Shown here piece by piece: positions 1 to 5,597 of a stretch of DNA of 6,247 nt. The position numbers and the translations under genes were made by a program. Source of the stretch: Lentisphaerota bacterium (GTDB taxonomy: Bacteria; Verrucomicrobiota; Kiritimatiellia; RFP12; UBA1067); contig SUVZ01000233.1 of NCBI GenBank assembly GCA_015061765.1, positions 1-6,247 on the forward strand. The letters run 5' to 3'. The notes beneath the pieces were generated by a model, which made no database searches, was not told the origin of the DNA, and saw nothing but the letters and a program-made list of their open reading frames with translations. Positions within the stretch are counted from its first letter, which is position 1, and each line of letters begins with the position of its first letter.

Positions 1-895
1 CGGACGCATGCGGGAAATAGGCGATCCCCAGTTCGCGCTTCGCCGCGTCAAAACGCGCCGCCGCGCGTTCCGCCCAGTCGGAGTAATCTGGGTTTCCACG
101 CGTGTCCGACCAGGCCGCCAAGTGGTAGAGCGTGGCGGAATCAATGCCGAGCGGTTTCACCCATTCTTTCTTGAGCTGGATATTGTCATAGGCCATGAAA
201 TGCAGGCCGCGGAATCCCGCCTTGACGGTCTCGGCCCGCAGGAAGTCGAGCGCGCGCGCCGCCTTCTCGACACCCCCGAAACTTTCGACGAACGTCTTGA
301 TGGAGAAAATCATCAGCACGGGCTTACCTTCGATGCAATAGTAGTTTGAACGCTTGAAATATTTCTCGATCCAGCGGCGGGAAATCGTCTCGAACTCCTT
401 GTCGTCCCCGGTCGGGAACCAGAACACTCCCTTACTGCGCTTGTCGGCGACCTTGTTGTCCCATCCAGAGTCGACGTCGTGGTTCGCCCACATGACGAAG
501 AACTTCATCTTTCCGTTGTTCTTCGCGCCGAGAAAGCCCTTGTCGAGCGCGTCTTCGAGGAACGGCTTGCCATCATACCAGTACCAGTCGTAGATGAAGA
601 CGTTGACGCCATGCGACACGGCGGCGTCGATCTTTTTCTCCACGACTTTCGCCTCAGCCTCGTTCTCGTAGCCCCAGAGCGGCACGAGCGGCTGGACGTG
701 CCCTTCCCACTTCGGCACCGCCTCCCAGACGTTCTGCCATTCGCCCTTTCCCGCGGCAAATATGCCGAGTTCCGCCCAGCGCGGTTCGGGCTGGTATGCG
801 GGCCACACGTATGCGGCGACGTCATAGCCACTCTCTCCGGCAAATGCGACGCCCGCAATCACCGCTAAGGTTGCGACAAGTATCTTTCCTTCCAT
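1..895 (-). CDS. Secreted GH99-like (WbsX family) protein, 3' end cut by the window
   Basis: The reading frame is open from ATG at 895 to the window edge, giving 298 codons and no stop. Residues 1-19 form a signal peptide (MEGK, then a hydrophobic run ending AFA before GES), so the protein is exported. The mature part starts with YDVAAYVWPAY (24-34). Residues 51-69 carry GEW.NV..A.P...GH.QP, the pattern typical of the GH99-like/WbsX glycosyl hydrolase-type TIM barrel. Further on are IYDWYWYDGKPFLEDAL (101-117) and KPVLMIF (191-197), barrel strands of the same family. Characterised GH99 enzymes are endo-acting on alpha-mannose linkages; WbsX-type members are often unassigned, so the substrate cannot be named. 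The C-terminal part, where GH99 catalytic acids would lie, is outside the window. It is the second gene of an operon after the beta-helix gene. The family call is firm; the exact activity is unknown. Confidence 0.87.
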   Translation of the reverse strand, partial: MEGKILVATLAVIAGVAFAGESGYDVAAYVWPAYQPEPRWAELGIFAAGKGEWQNVWEAVPKWEGHVQPLVPLWGYENEAEAKVVEKKIDAAVSHGVNVFIYDWYWYDGKPFLEDALDKGFLGAKNNGKMKFFVMWANHDVDSGWDNKVADKRSKGVFWFPTGDDKEFETISRRWIEKYFKRSNYYCIEGKPVLMIFSIKTFVESFGGVEKAARALDFLRAETVKAGFRGLHFMAYDNIQLKKEWVKPLGIDSATLYHLAAWSDTRGNPDYSDWAERAAARFDAAKRELGIAYFPHAS

Positions 896-903
896 GCGCA
901 ATT

Positions 904-912
904 CACCCCCTC
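904..912 (-). promoter_or_regulatory. Shine-Dalgarno of the GH99-like gene, overlapping the upstream stop codon
   Basis: On the minus strand GAGGGGGTG lies about 10 nt before the ATG at 895 and includes part of the TGA stop (913-911) of the preceding gene. This supports the chosen start and suggests that ribosomes ending the first gene help start the second. Confidence 0.7.
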
Positions 913-3223
913 AGCGAACGAAAATGCAAAGTCCGCTTTGCTTAGATAACAGTTGGTAGCATCCCATGTCTACCGCAATGACCGAGCCTTTGATGAAAAG
1001 GCGCTTTTCACCGATGAGATCCAGGTCGTCGGCAGTCCAGATCGACGCGTCGCCGGCGCGGGACCCGGCTGTGTCCAGCATAAGCGCATACGGAGAGGCG
1101 CCTCTGCCGCTATAGACCGCAGGGCCGACGAGATTGTCTGATGAGTATGTCGACGCCTCGGGGAAGAGCGAATGGCTGGCGGCAATCTGGCCGTAGTCTG
1201 AATTGTAGGTGGCGAGGCCGCCGTTTCCGGAGACGACGGTGTTGACGAACTTGATCAGCCCGGCGTTCTGCTGGCTGCCCGAGGCTTCGTTGGAGTTGCT
1301 GGCGTCGATGATGAATCTTCCTTCCGCCGAGACGTTGTCGGCGAAGGTGCAGTTGACGAATTCGCCGCGGGCGACAGCGATGCTGTTGGCGGCGGAGGCT
1401 CCGCGGTCGATCGACCGATTGGCGGCGAACAGCGAGTTGGTGGCATAGACGAAGCCCTGCTTGCTCGAGCCCATGCGCATCACGCCGCAACGTCCGCGGC
1501 AGTTGACGATCTGGCATCGATCGAGGAAGAGCGCCGGACGCCAGGTGGTATTCCCTTCCCAAAGCGATCCGATCGCGCCCGCGCCGTATTGCGCCCCGCT
1601 CACGACATTCGAGATGACGCACCGCTCAAGCACGAAGCTGGTGCAGCCAGCCGTCAGCGTAACCGCTCCGCCTTTGACGCCACTGCTTACCGTTGGGTCC
1701 TGGTGGCTGTTGCGGACAATGCAGCCAACCATCCTGCCCGCCGTGCAAAGAACGCCGATCTGGGTAAACTGCTCTACGATGGAATCAATAAGCGAGCCGT
1801 TGACGATGTTGACTGTGCCGTTAGACCAGCCCACATTCGAGGCGACGGAGCCGCGGACGACGACGTTGCTGCACGACTGGCCGTTCTGCAGGGTGAGCGG
1901 CTTGCTGCTTGTCGCCTGCAGCACGGTCGTGTGGTCTCCGCCGCCGATCAGGGCGATGGACGCCTTCCACTGGCTCATGTCCTCGTTCGCCAGGTCCAGC
2001 GTCTGCCCGTCCTTGAGGTAGACCCGTCCGCCGGAGGCCAGGCGATCCATGGCCTGGGTGATCGTCTTCGCCGCGCGCTCCGGCGTGTTGTAGGGGAACT
2101 CGCGGTCGTCCGGCGCGTCGACGTCGACATACGCATACGAGACGCCGTAGTCAATCGTCCCCTTGCCGTCTTCGGACGAGCACTGGGAAAGAAGCGCCAT
2201 GGCGTCGTCGACCAGCACCACCTTGCTGTTGTTGTACTTGACCACTATCTGCCCCTTGAAGTCCGGCGACGCATTGGTCAGCCGCAGGGTTCCGCCGCCG
2301 GTGACACGAATCATGGAATTGTCGTCGCCGACGAGCGGGGAGTCGATGGTGACAGTCGTGCCGTTGGCGTGGCCGATGACGTTCCTGCCGACGACCGTGA
2401 CGCCGCGGTTCGGGCCGATGGTCATATCAGACGTCGCAATCAGGGCGGTGGAACTGCCGCTGTTGAGAAGCGTGATTCCCTGCGCGTCGGGAGAAGCGCA
2501 GTCGCCCAGGGTCGGGTTGAGGTAGAAGTAGGCGTCCTTGTTGCTCTTGCCGTTGGAGAAGACGAGCCGCCCGGTGAATTCGCTTAGGTCGCCGTTAAGT
2601 CTGAACTCCGTGATCGAGGTCGAGGGGTTGTTGTCGTCCGATCCAAGGCTGACGGTTCCGGCTCCGGAGAGGTCGGAGGCAAGGGTGAAGCCAATCGACG
2701 AAGTCGAGGTACTCTTCAGCACATTCGTGAACACGCCGCCCGCGGCAATGTTCATCTTGCCAGCCAGAACGGCCACGCCGCTGCCCGCCGAATGGAGGAA
2801 ATTCAAGACGCCGTTTTCGGCGACTCGGAGGTCGTTTATGGTAAGCGATTTCCCTCCACCGGTCTTGGTAAAGAGCATGCCGTCGACGAAAGTGAGCGAG
2901 TCGCCCTGGAAAGTATAGCTCTGTAGATAGGCGTTGTTGGCCCAGGGAGTTCGCAGCATGCGGCCGTCAGTAACGAAATAGTCATTGCCGGCCGTCGCCG
3001 CCCACGCGACCGCGGTGCCGTCAGCGGATGTCGCCCAGCCCCGGAGTCTGTTCTCGTAGCCGTTGGCGTATGTGCCATCCATCGAGGAGGCGGAATAGCT
3101 GTCGCCGTCATTCTCGTGGACTTCTCCGGCGGCGAGATAGTAGACCGGCTTCTCGCCTGCAAATGCCGCAATGCTTGCGAGTACGCAAATACATGCGCCA
3201 ATCACCTTCGCTTTCAAGTTCAT
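911..3223 (-). CDS. Exported beta-strand-repeat / right-handed beta-helix protein with choice-of-anchor-Q-like C-terminus
   Basis: This is a 770-residue protein starting at ATG 3223, with AAGGAG at 3231-3236 seven bases upstream. Residues 1-22 are a signal peptide (MNLKAK, hydrophobic run, AFA before GEK). Residues 180-230 and 307-330 hold modules like the autotransporter-associated beta-strand repeat: LSGAGTVSLG followed by EFTGRLVFSNG, and GGGTLRLTNASPDFKGQIVV. Residues 380-406 (TPERAAKTITQAMDRLASGGRVYLKDG-type start) resemble the entry strand of pectate-lyase-like beta-helices, and a helix with many N/S/C/V-rich rungs appears to run to about 690. Near the end, DAS followed by a DLDLIGEKR stretch and DMGCYQ (752-757) resembles the choice-of-anchor Q domain. 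No outer-membrane beta-barrel is visible, so it is not a classical autotransporter. I infer a cell-surface or secreted carbohydrate-binding or -cleaving protein; no catalytic residues could be assigned. It is first in an operon with the GH99-like gene. Confidence 0.85.
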   Translation of the reverse strand: MNLKAKVIGACICVLASIAAFAGEKPVYYLAAGEVHENDGDSYSASSMDGTYANGYENRLRGWATSADGTAVAWAATAGNDYFVTDGRMLRTPWANNAYLQSYTFQGDSLTFVDGMLFTKTGGGKSLTINDLRVAENGVLNFLHSAGSGVAVLAGKMNIAAGGVFTNVLKSTSTSSIGFTLASDLSGAGTVSLGSDDNNPSTSITEFRLNGDLSEFTGRLVFSNGKSNKDAYFYLNPTLGDCASPDAQGITLLNSGSSTALIATSDMTIGPNRGVTVVGRNVIGHANGTTVTIDSPLVGDDNSMIRVTGGGTLRLTNASPDFKGQIVVKYNNSKVVLVDDAMALLSQCSSEDGKGTIDYGVSYAYVDVDAPDDREFPYNTPERAAKTITQAMDRLASGGRVYLKDGQTLDLANEDMSQWKASIALIGGGDHTTVLQATSSKPLTLQNGQSCSNVVVRGSVASNVGWSNGTVNIVNGSLIDSIVEQFTQIGVLCTAGRMVGCIVRNSHQDPTVSSGVKGGAVTLTAGCTSFVLERCVISNVVSGAQYGAGAIGSLWEGNTTWRPALFLDRCQIVNCRGRCGVMRMGSSKQGFVYATNSLFAANRSIDRGASAANSIAVARGEFVNCTFADNVSAEGRFIIDASNSNEASGSQQNAGLIKFVNTVVSGNGGLATYNSDYGQIAASHSLFPEASTYSSDNLVGPAVYSGRGASPYALMLDTAGSRAGDASIWTADDLDLIGEKRLFIKGSVIAVDMGCYQLLSKQSGLCIFVR

Positions 3224-3230
3224 CTTGATT

Positions 3231-3236
3231 CTCCTT
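3231..3236 (-). promoter_or_regulatory. Shine-Dalgarno of the beta-helix gene
   Basis: The minus strand reads AAGGAG seven bases before the ATG at 3223, which fixes this start just before a signal peptide. Confidence 0.75.
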
Positions 3237-3255
3237 GTTGTAGGACTGGAACGAT

Positions 3256-3287
3256 TTGCTACGCACAGCCGACAAGCTGCGTCGCAA
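3256..3287. repeat. Inverted repeat in the 5' leader of the beta-helix operon
   Basis: The arms are TTGCtACGCA (3256-3265) and TGCGTcGCAA (3278-3287). They pair at 9 of 10 positions around a 12-nt centre. The repeat lies just downstream of the predicted minus-strand start site (about 3294), so it could be a leader hairpin or a dimeric repressor site. The sequence alone does not decide between them. Confidence 0.5.
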
Positions 3288-3300
3288 CATTTTGGTTAGG

Positions 3301-3330
3301 ATTTTAGCATAATCCCGCCGCTAATGGCAA
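3301..3330 (-). promoter_or_regulatory. Predicted extended -10 promoter of the beta-helix/GH99 operon
   Basis: Read on the minus strand: TTGCCA (-35, 3330-3325), an 18-bp spacer, then TGC-TAAAAT (extended -10, hexamer 3306-3301). The start site is predicted near 3294, giving a leader of about 70 nt that contains the inverted repeat and the AAGGAG ribosome site. It is a sigma70-like match by eye only. Confidence 0.55.
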
Positions 3331-3344
3331 TGTGCGGTTTTGTG

Positions 3345-3371
3345 ACGACTTGCACGATTTGAGACGATGTG
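3345..3371 (+). promoter_or_regulatory. Candidate AraC operator: three direct repeats ACGAYKTG
   Basis: ACGACTTG (3345-3352), ACGATTTG (3354-3361) and ACGATGTG (3364-3371) are spaced 9 and 10 bp apart, about one helical turn. AraC/XylS proteins usually bind direct half-sites on one DNA face. The block spans from before the -35 to the extended -10 of araC, which suits autorepression. It also sits about 51-77 bp upstream of the predicted minus-strand start, a usual place for an activator. A further exact ACGATTTG lies at 3251-3258. The binding itself is inferred. Confidence 0.4.
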
Positions 3372-3378
3372 GTATACT
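3350..3378 (+). promoter_or_regulatory. Predicted extended -10 promoter of the araC-family gene
   Basis: TTGCAC (3350-3355), a 17-bp spacer, then TGG-TATACT (hexamer 3373-3378). The elements and spacing match a sigma70-type extended -10 promoter well. Transcription would start near 3384-3386, only a few bases before the ATG at 3389. Confidence 0.65.
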
Positions 3379-3388
3379 TCCACCGCAA

Positions 3389-4279
3389 ATGAACCAGACC
3401 GTATACTGCGATCCTAACCCTCTGCACTCGAGTTTCGGACTCTACCTGACCGGCGCCGGCATGGAAACCGCCAGACCGCATGAGGCCTATCCGCATACAT
3501 ACCACTCCTCGGAATACTACTTCACATGGGAGAACGGACGTACCCTGAGCGGCGACGAGAACCAGCTGCTTTACATTCTCGAAGGCGAAGGCGTGCTTGA
3601 ATTCGTCCGCGGCAAACGCATCCGTCTCTCCGCTGGGTCGCTGGTAATTCTTCATGCCGGAGAATGGCACCGCTATCGGCCGAACGCGAGAATAGGCTGG
3701 CGCGAGGCGTATGTCGGTTTTGCGGGAGACTTCTGCAAGAAGATTCTCGCCGCGCCGTTCTTTCCGCCGCCGCCGACTGTCCTCAACATTTCGCCGGAAG
3801 GTCGCTTCGAGCAGAATCTGCTCACGCTGATCAACAGGGTGCACGCCGAAAGCACGACCGCGCCTTATTCGCTCGCCGGCGACTTCATGTCGCTGCTCGG
3901 CTCCGTCATCGAGCAGACATCGACCTTGCGCGGCGAGCACGCGCACAACGGCGCCATCCGCGCCATCCAGCTCCACATCGGCCACCACCTCGCAAAGACG
4001 CTGGATTTCGCCGCCGTCGCGCGGCAGCACGGCCTTTCCTATGCCCTCTTCCGCAAAGTCTTCCGATCCTACACGGGGCTTGCACCTCTCGAATACCAGC
4101 TTGCGTTGCGCGTCCGTCGCGCAGCGAGTCTCCTCAAGTCGACGGATCGCCCGATTGCAGACATTGCCCGCGACGTCGGGTTTCGGTCGCCTTGGTATTT
4201 CTCGCGCTACTTCCGCAAGGCGACGGGGATTTCTCCCGCCGAATGCCGTTCGTCAGTCCGCAACCTCAGAAAGGCATAG
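3389..4279 (+). CDS. AraC/XylS-family transcriptional regulator with N-terminal cupin sensor domain
   Basis: This is a 296-residue DNA-binding regulator. Residues about 15-130 match the AraC-type sugar-sensing cupin: LYLTGAG (18-24), then FTWENGRTLSGDENQLLYILEGEGVLEF (45-72), and a strand with GSLVILHAGEWHRY (83-96). Residues about 190-290 form the two helix-turn-helix units. The second carries the family signature IADIARDVGFRSPWYFSRYF (256-275) followed by RKATGISPAECR. I chose ATG 3389 rather than an in-frame GTG at 3332 because the GTG lies upstream of the predicted promoter and would add 19 residues unlike the family. No good Shine-Dalgarno precedes 3389. It is divergent from the beta-helix/GH99 operon, so I infer that it senses a carbohydrate or its breakdown product and controls that operon and itself. 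The inducer is unknown. Confidence 0.93.
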   Translation: MNQTVYCDPNPLHSSFGLYLTGAGMETARPHEAYPHTYHSSEYYFTWENGRTLSGDENQLLYILEGEGVLEFVRGKRIRLSAGSLVILHAGEWHRYRPNARIGWREAYVGFAGDFCKKILAAPFFPPPPTVLNISPEGRFEQNLLTLINRVHAESTTAPYSLAGDFMSLLGSVIEQTSTLRGEHAHNGAIRAIQLHIGHHLAKTLDFAAVARQHGLSYALFRKVFRSYTGLAPLEYQLALRVRRAASLLKSTDRPIADIARDVGFRSPWYFSRYFRKATGISPAECRSSVRNLRKA

Positions 4280-4346
4280 AACCTGCGGCGTTGTGGTCGA
4301 CGGTCATGGGCTGCCATTTCTTTCCATCAGACGCGTCTCCGGAGCA

Positions 4347-4390
4347 TTCGGGGACAGTCCCCACGAAACCCGCTGTTTTATTGGCTTTCA
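4347..4390 (-). repeat. Left terminal repeat (REP-like) of the RAYT element
   Basis: Read on the minus strand from 4390: TGAAAGCC, an A-rich loop, GGGTTTCG, then T, GGGGACTGTCCCC (4362-4350) and GAA. The inner part can fold as GAAA.CC/GG.TTTC with a G-G mismatch. It lies between the araC stop (4279) and the transposase stop (4407) and might also act in transcript 3' ends. No classical U-tract terminator is evident. Confidence 0.65.
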
Positions 4391-4406
4391 TCGCTTCACC
4401 CCCTTC

Positions 4407-5225
4407 TCAAGCCGCCCTTTCCGCCCTCGCGAGCCGCCAGCCGTGCGTCGCGTAGCCAAGCCCCTCCACCGCCCGCGCCGCTATACTCCGTGATCGGAAC
4501 CTGTCTCCCAGCGAAAACGCCATAGAGACGACAAACGCCTCGCTCCCGAATATCTTCCCTCCCCCTATCTGCGCGACCCTCCTCAACAGCCTCTCTTCGG
4601 GGACAGTCCCCTCGAAAGGCTCGTCTGGAGCGGCGATCCAGCTCCAGGCGTAGTCGGAGGCGTGCTTCACGATCCCCGCGCGAACCGGGTTCAGGTACAC
4701 GTAGCGCATGCAAGTCGCGCGGTAGCGCCCGCCCTCTATCAGCGTCGACACGAACCGGCCGCTCCAGATCGTCCCCGTGTACTTCCGCTCCCGCTTGTAC
4801 CAGACGTTGAACGCCTCCTTGAACGTCTTCATGAACTCGCTTATGTCGTTCATCCGCGCACGCAGACGCTCCTGCGCCTCCCTGACCGCGGACTCCATGC
4901 CGATCTCCCGCAGCTCCCTCCAGTGCGCGGCGAGCTCCTCGGCCGCGCGTCCGCCCTTCAGCACCCCCACGCGGCGTATGAGCTCCCCCTCCGGCACCGG
5001 CTCGTCCTGGCGCACCACCTTGCAGACGACGTGGAAATGATTGCCCATCGCGGCGTACGCGTCGAGCTCGATCCCCGAGAACTCCGCCGAGCGCCTCAGC
5101 GCGTCGACGAGCTGGGTCTTCACCCTGCCCTTCTCGAACAGGAACCTTTTGTCGTTAGCACGCGACATTAGGTGGTAATGCGATGTTCCGTTGTTGGTCT
5201 TCTTGACCCTTGCCGTCCTTGCCAT
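4407..5225 (-). CDS. REP-associated tyrosine transposase (RAYT; IS200-like Y1 HUH endonuclease)
   Basis: This is a 272-residue protein from ATG 5225, preceded by AAGGAC about six bases upstream. The frame stays open to 5387, but that extension is proline/glycine-rich and unlike the family, so I reject it. Family features: HYHLMSRAND near the N-terminus (16-25); the HUH metal motif in MGNHFHVV (His63, His65); the WYKRERKYTGTIWSGRF block (142-158) with Tyr143 as the candidate nucleophile; and YVYLNPVRAGIV (175-186), a hallmark of Y1_Tnp/RAYT proteins. Residues 72-135 form a charged helical insert between the HUH and Tyr regions. Such enzymes cut and rejoin single-stranded DNA at palindromic REP-like repeats, and matching repeats flank this gene. 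All catalytic motifs are present with no frameshift, so it may be active. One repeat copy is embedded in the coding sequence (codons 204-210). Local G+C is very high (about 72% over 4861-4920). Confidence 0.92.
   Translation of the reverse strand: MARTARVKKTNNGTSHYHLMSRANDKRFLFEKGRVKTQLVDALRRSAEFSGIELDAYAAMGNHFHVVCKVVRQDEPVPEGELIRRVGVLKGGRAAEELAAHWRELREIGMESAVREAQERLRARMNDISEFMKTFKEAFNVWYKRERKYTGTIWSGRFVSTLIEGGRYRATCMRYVYLNPVRAGIVKHASDYAWSWIAAPDEPFEGTVPEERLLRRVAQIGGGKIFGSEAFVVSMAFSLGDRFRSRSIAARAVEGLGYATHGWRLARAERAA
4596..4617 (-). repeat. Copy of the outer terminal repeat inside the transposase gene
   Basis: On the minus strand the stretch reads TTTCG, A, GGGGACTGTCCCC, GAA. It differs from the left-end copy at only one base of 22 (the variable base) and from the right-end copy at two. 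In frame it encodes FEGTVPE (residues 204-210), in the loop after the conserved NPVRAG block. Confidence 0.8.
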
Positions 5226-5231
5226 TTTGTA

Positions 5232-5259
5232 GTCCTTTCCGCCGCCGCTTCCCGCGGCG
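5232..5259 (-). promoter_or_regulatory. Leader of the transposase mRNA: Shine-Dalgarno and GC hairpin
   Basis: The minus strand reads AAGGAC (5237-5232) before the ATG at 5225. Immediately 5' of it is a perfect 6-bp GC stem (5243-5248 with 5254-5259) around a 5-nt loop. The stem sits at the 5' part of a predicted 35-nt leader and could limit ribosome access, a low-expression feature common for transposases. The regulatory effect is inference. Confidence 0.4.
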
Positions 5260-5267
5260 ACAGATGC

Positions 5268-5276
5268 ATCATACCA
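5268..5276 (-). promoter_or_regulatory. Predicted extended -10 promoter of the transposase gene
   Basis: The minus strand reads TGG-TATGAT (5276-5268), an extended -10. It shares the ten bases GATGTGGTAT with the araC promoter. The -35 position (5291-5296, ACTTTT) is weak. The start site is predicted near 5261. Confidence 0.45.
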
Positions 5277-5291
5277 CATCTCGGCGAAAGA

Positions 5292-5312
5292 AAAGTGAAT
5301 TGAAAGTGAATT
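5292..5312. repeat. Tandem AAAGTGAATT pair, 11-bp period
   Basis: Two identical 10-mers, AAAGTGAATT, lie at 5292-5301 and 5303-5312, over and upstream of the -35 position of the transposase promoter. One helical-turn spacing suggests a protein-binding or AT-rich promoter-boosting role; this is not proven. Confidence 0.4.
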
Positions 5313-5386
5313 CGTTTTAGGGTCGCCGCTCGGCGGAAAGCCGACAAGGAGGCCGGCATCAGGGGGTGGCGGCAGGGCCAATGTCA

Positions 5387-5430
5387 CGAAAGCACTGAAA
5401 AATCAGGCTTTCGCGGGGTCTGTCCCCGAA
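5387..5430 (+). repeat. Right terminal repeat (REP-like) of the RAYT element
   Basis: CGAAAGC, bulged A, CTGA, loop AAAA, TCAG, GCTTTCG (5387-5413) forms a near-perfect 11-bp hairpin. It overlaps the outer unit TTTCG-C-GGGGTCTGTCCCC-GAA (5409-5430). It lies inverted relative to the left end, with the hairpin facing the transposase in both. Confidence 0.7.
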
Positions 5431-5597
5431 AATACTTTATAATTACCTCTCCTATTCCAACGTCCCAAGAGACCTTTACACCACCTTCATTATGCTCCAA
5501 GATTTTTCCGCATTAGATTCTCAAAACACGATAACCGCAAAAAATCGTCGTTGAACCATCAAAAATGCATAGCTTCACTGGGGTATCTCCCCAAATT
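5431..5597. other. AT-rich non-coding stretch beyond the element
   Basis: Together with the transposase upstream region, this makes about 370 bases (5226-5597) without a recognised gene. Hand counts give about 43% G+C for 5461-5520 and 38% for 5521-5580. A perfect TATAAT occurs at 5438-5443 on the plus strand, but it has no -35 partner and no gene after it. I see no RNA gene. Confidence 0.5.
5580..5592. repeat. Possible degenerate copy of the GGGGTCTGTCCCC motif
   Basis: GGGGTATCTCCCC matches the right-end core at 11 of 13 bases and keeps the G4-N5-C4 hairpin. It lies five bases beyond the stop of the small secreted ORF. The flanks do not match clearly, so it may be coincidence or a simple 3'-end hairpin. 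Confidence 0.3.

Larger units (their letters stand above)
4347..5430. mobile_element. RAYT element bounded by 44-bp imperfect inverted repeats
   Basis: A single transposase gene sits between two related repeats in opposite orientation (4347-4390 and 5387-5430; 32 of 44 positions match by hand count). Each end consists, from inside to outside, of a hairpin with GAAA/TTTC arms, then one variable base, GGGGWCTGTCCCC and GAA. The unit is about 1,084 bp. Its right end coincides with a sharp drop in G+C. No target duplication is visible, as expected for the single-strand HUH mechanism. RAYT genes are often domesticated, so present mobility is uncertain. Confidence 0.65.

Noticed and set aside
1589..2587. 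332-codon open frame on the plus strand
   Set aside because: It lies antisense to the beta-helix gene, whose signal peptide, ribosome site and domains are convincing. The plus-strand translation is rich in R, A, V and D, typical of a GC-rich shadow frame.
3332..3388. GTG start giving a 315-residue AraC protein
   Set aside because: The added 19 residues overlap the predicted promoter and do not resemble the family N-terminus.
3296..4030. 244-codon open frame on the minus strand
   Set aside because: It is antisense to the AraC cupin and HTH regions and shows no domain of its own.
4350..4362. GGGGACAGTCCCC as an intrinsic terminator for araC
   Set aside because: The stem is only four base pairs around five bases and no T-tract follows directly; the repeat-family explanation is stronger, though an effect on 3' ends is not excluded.
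5226..5387. N-terminal extension of the transposase to 5387
   Set aside because: It would translate the promoter and leader. ATG 5225 has AAGGAC at good spacing and begins right before the conserved domain.
4347..5430. CRISPR-like array from the repeated GGGGACTGTCCCC motif
   Set aside because: There are only three good copies at irregular spacing and in mixed orientation, one of them inside a gene, with no cas genes.
5438..5443. Perfect TATAAT on the plus strand
   Set aside because: The -35 position is GGGGTC inside the repeat, it is not an extended -10, and no gene follows in that direction.
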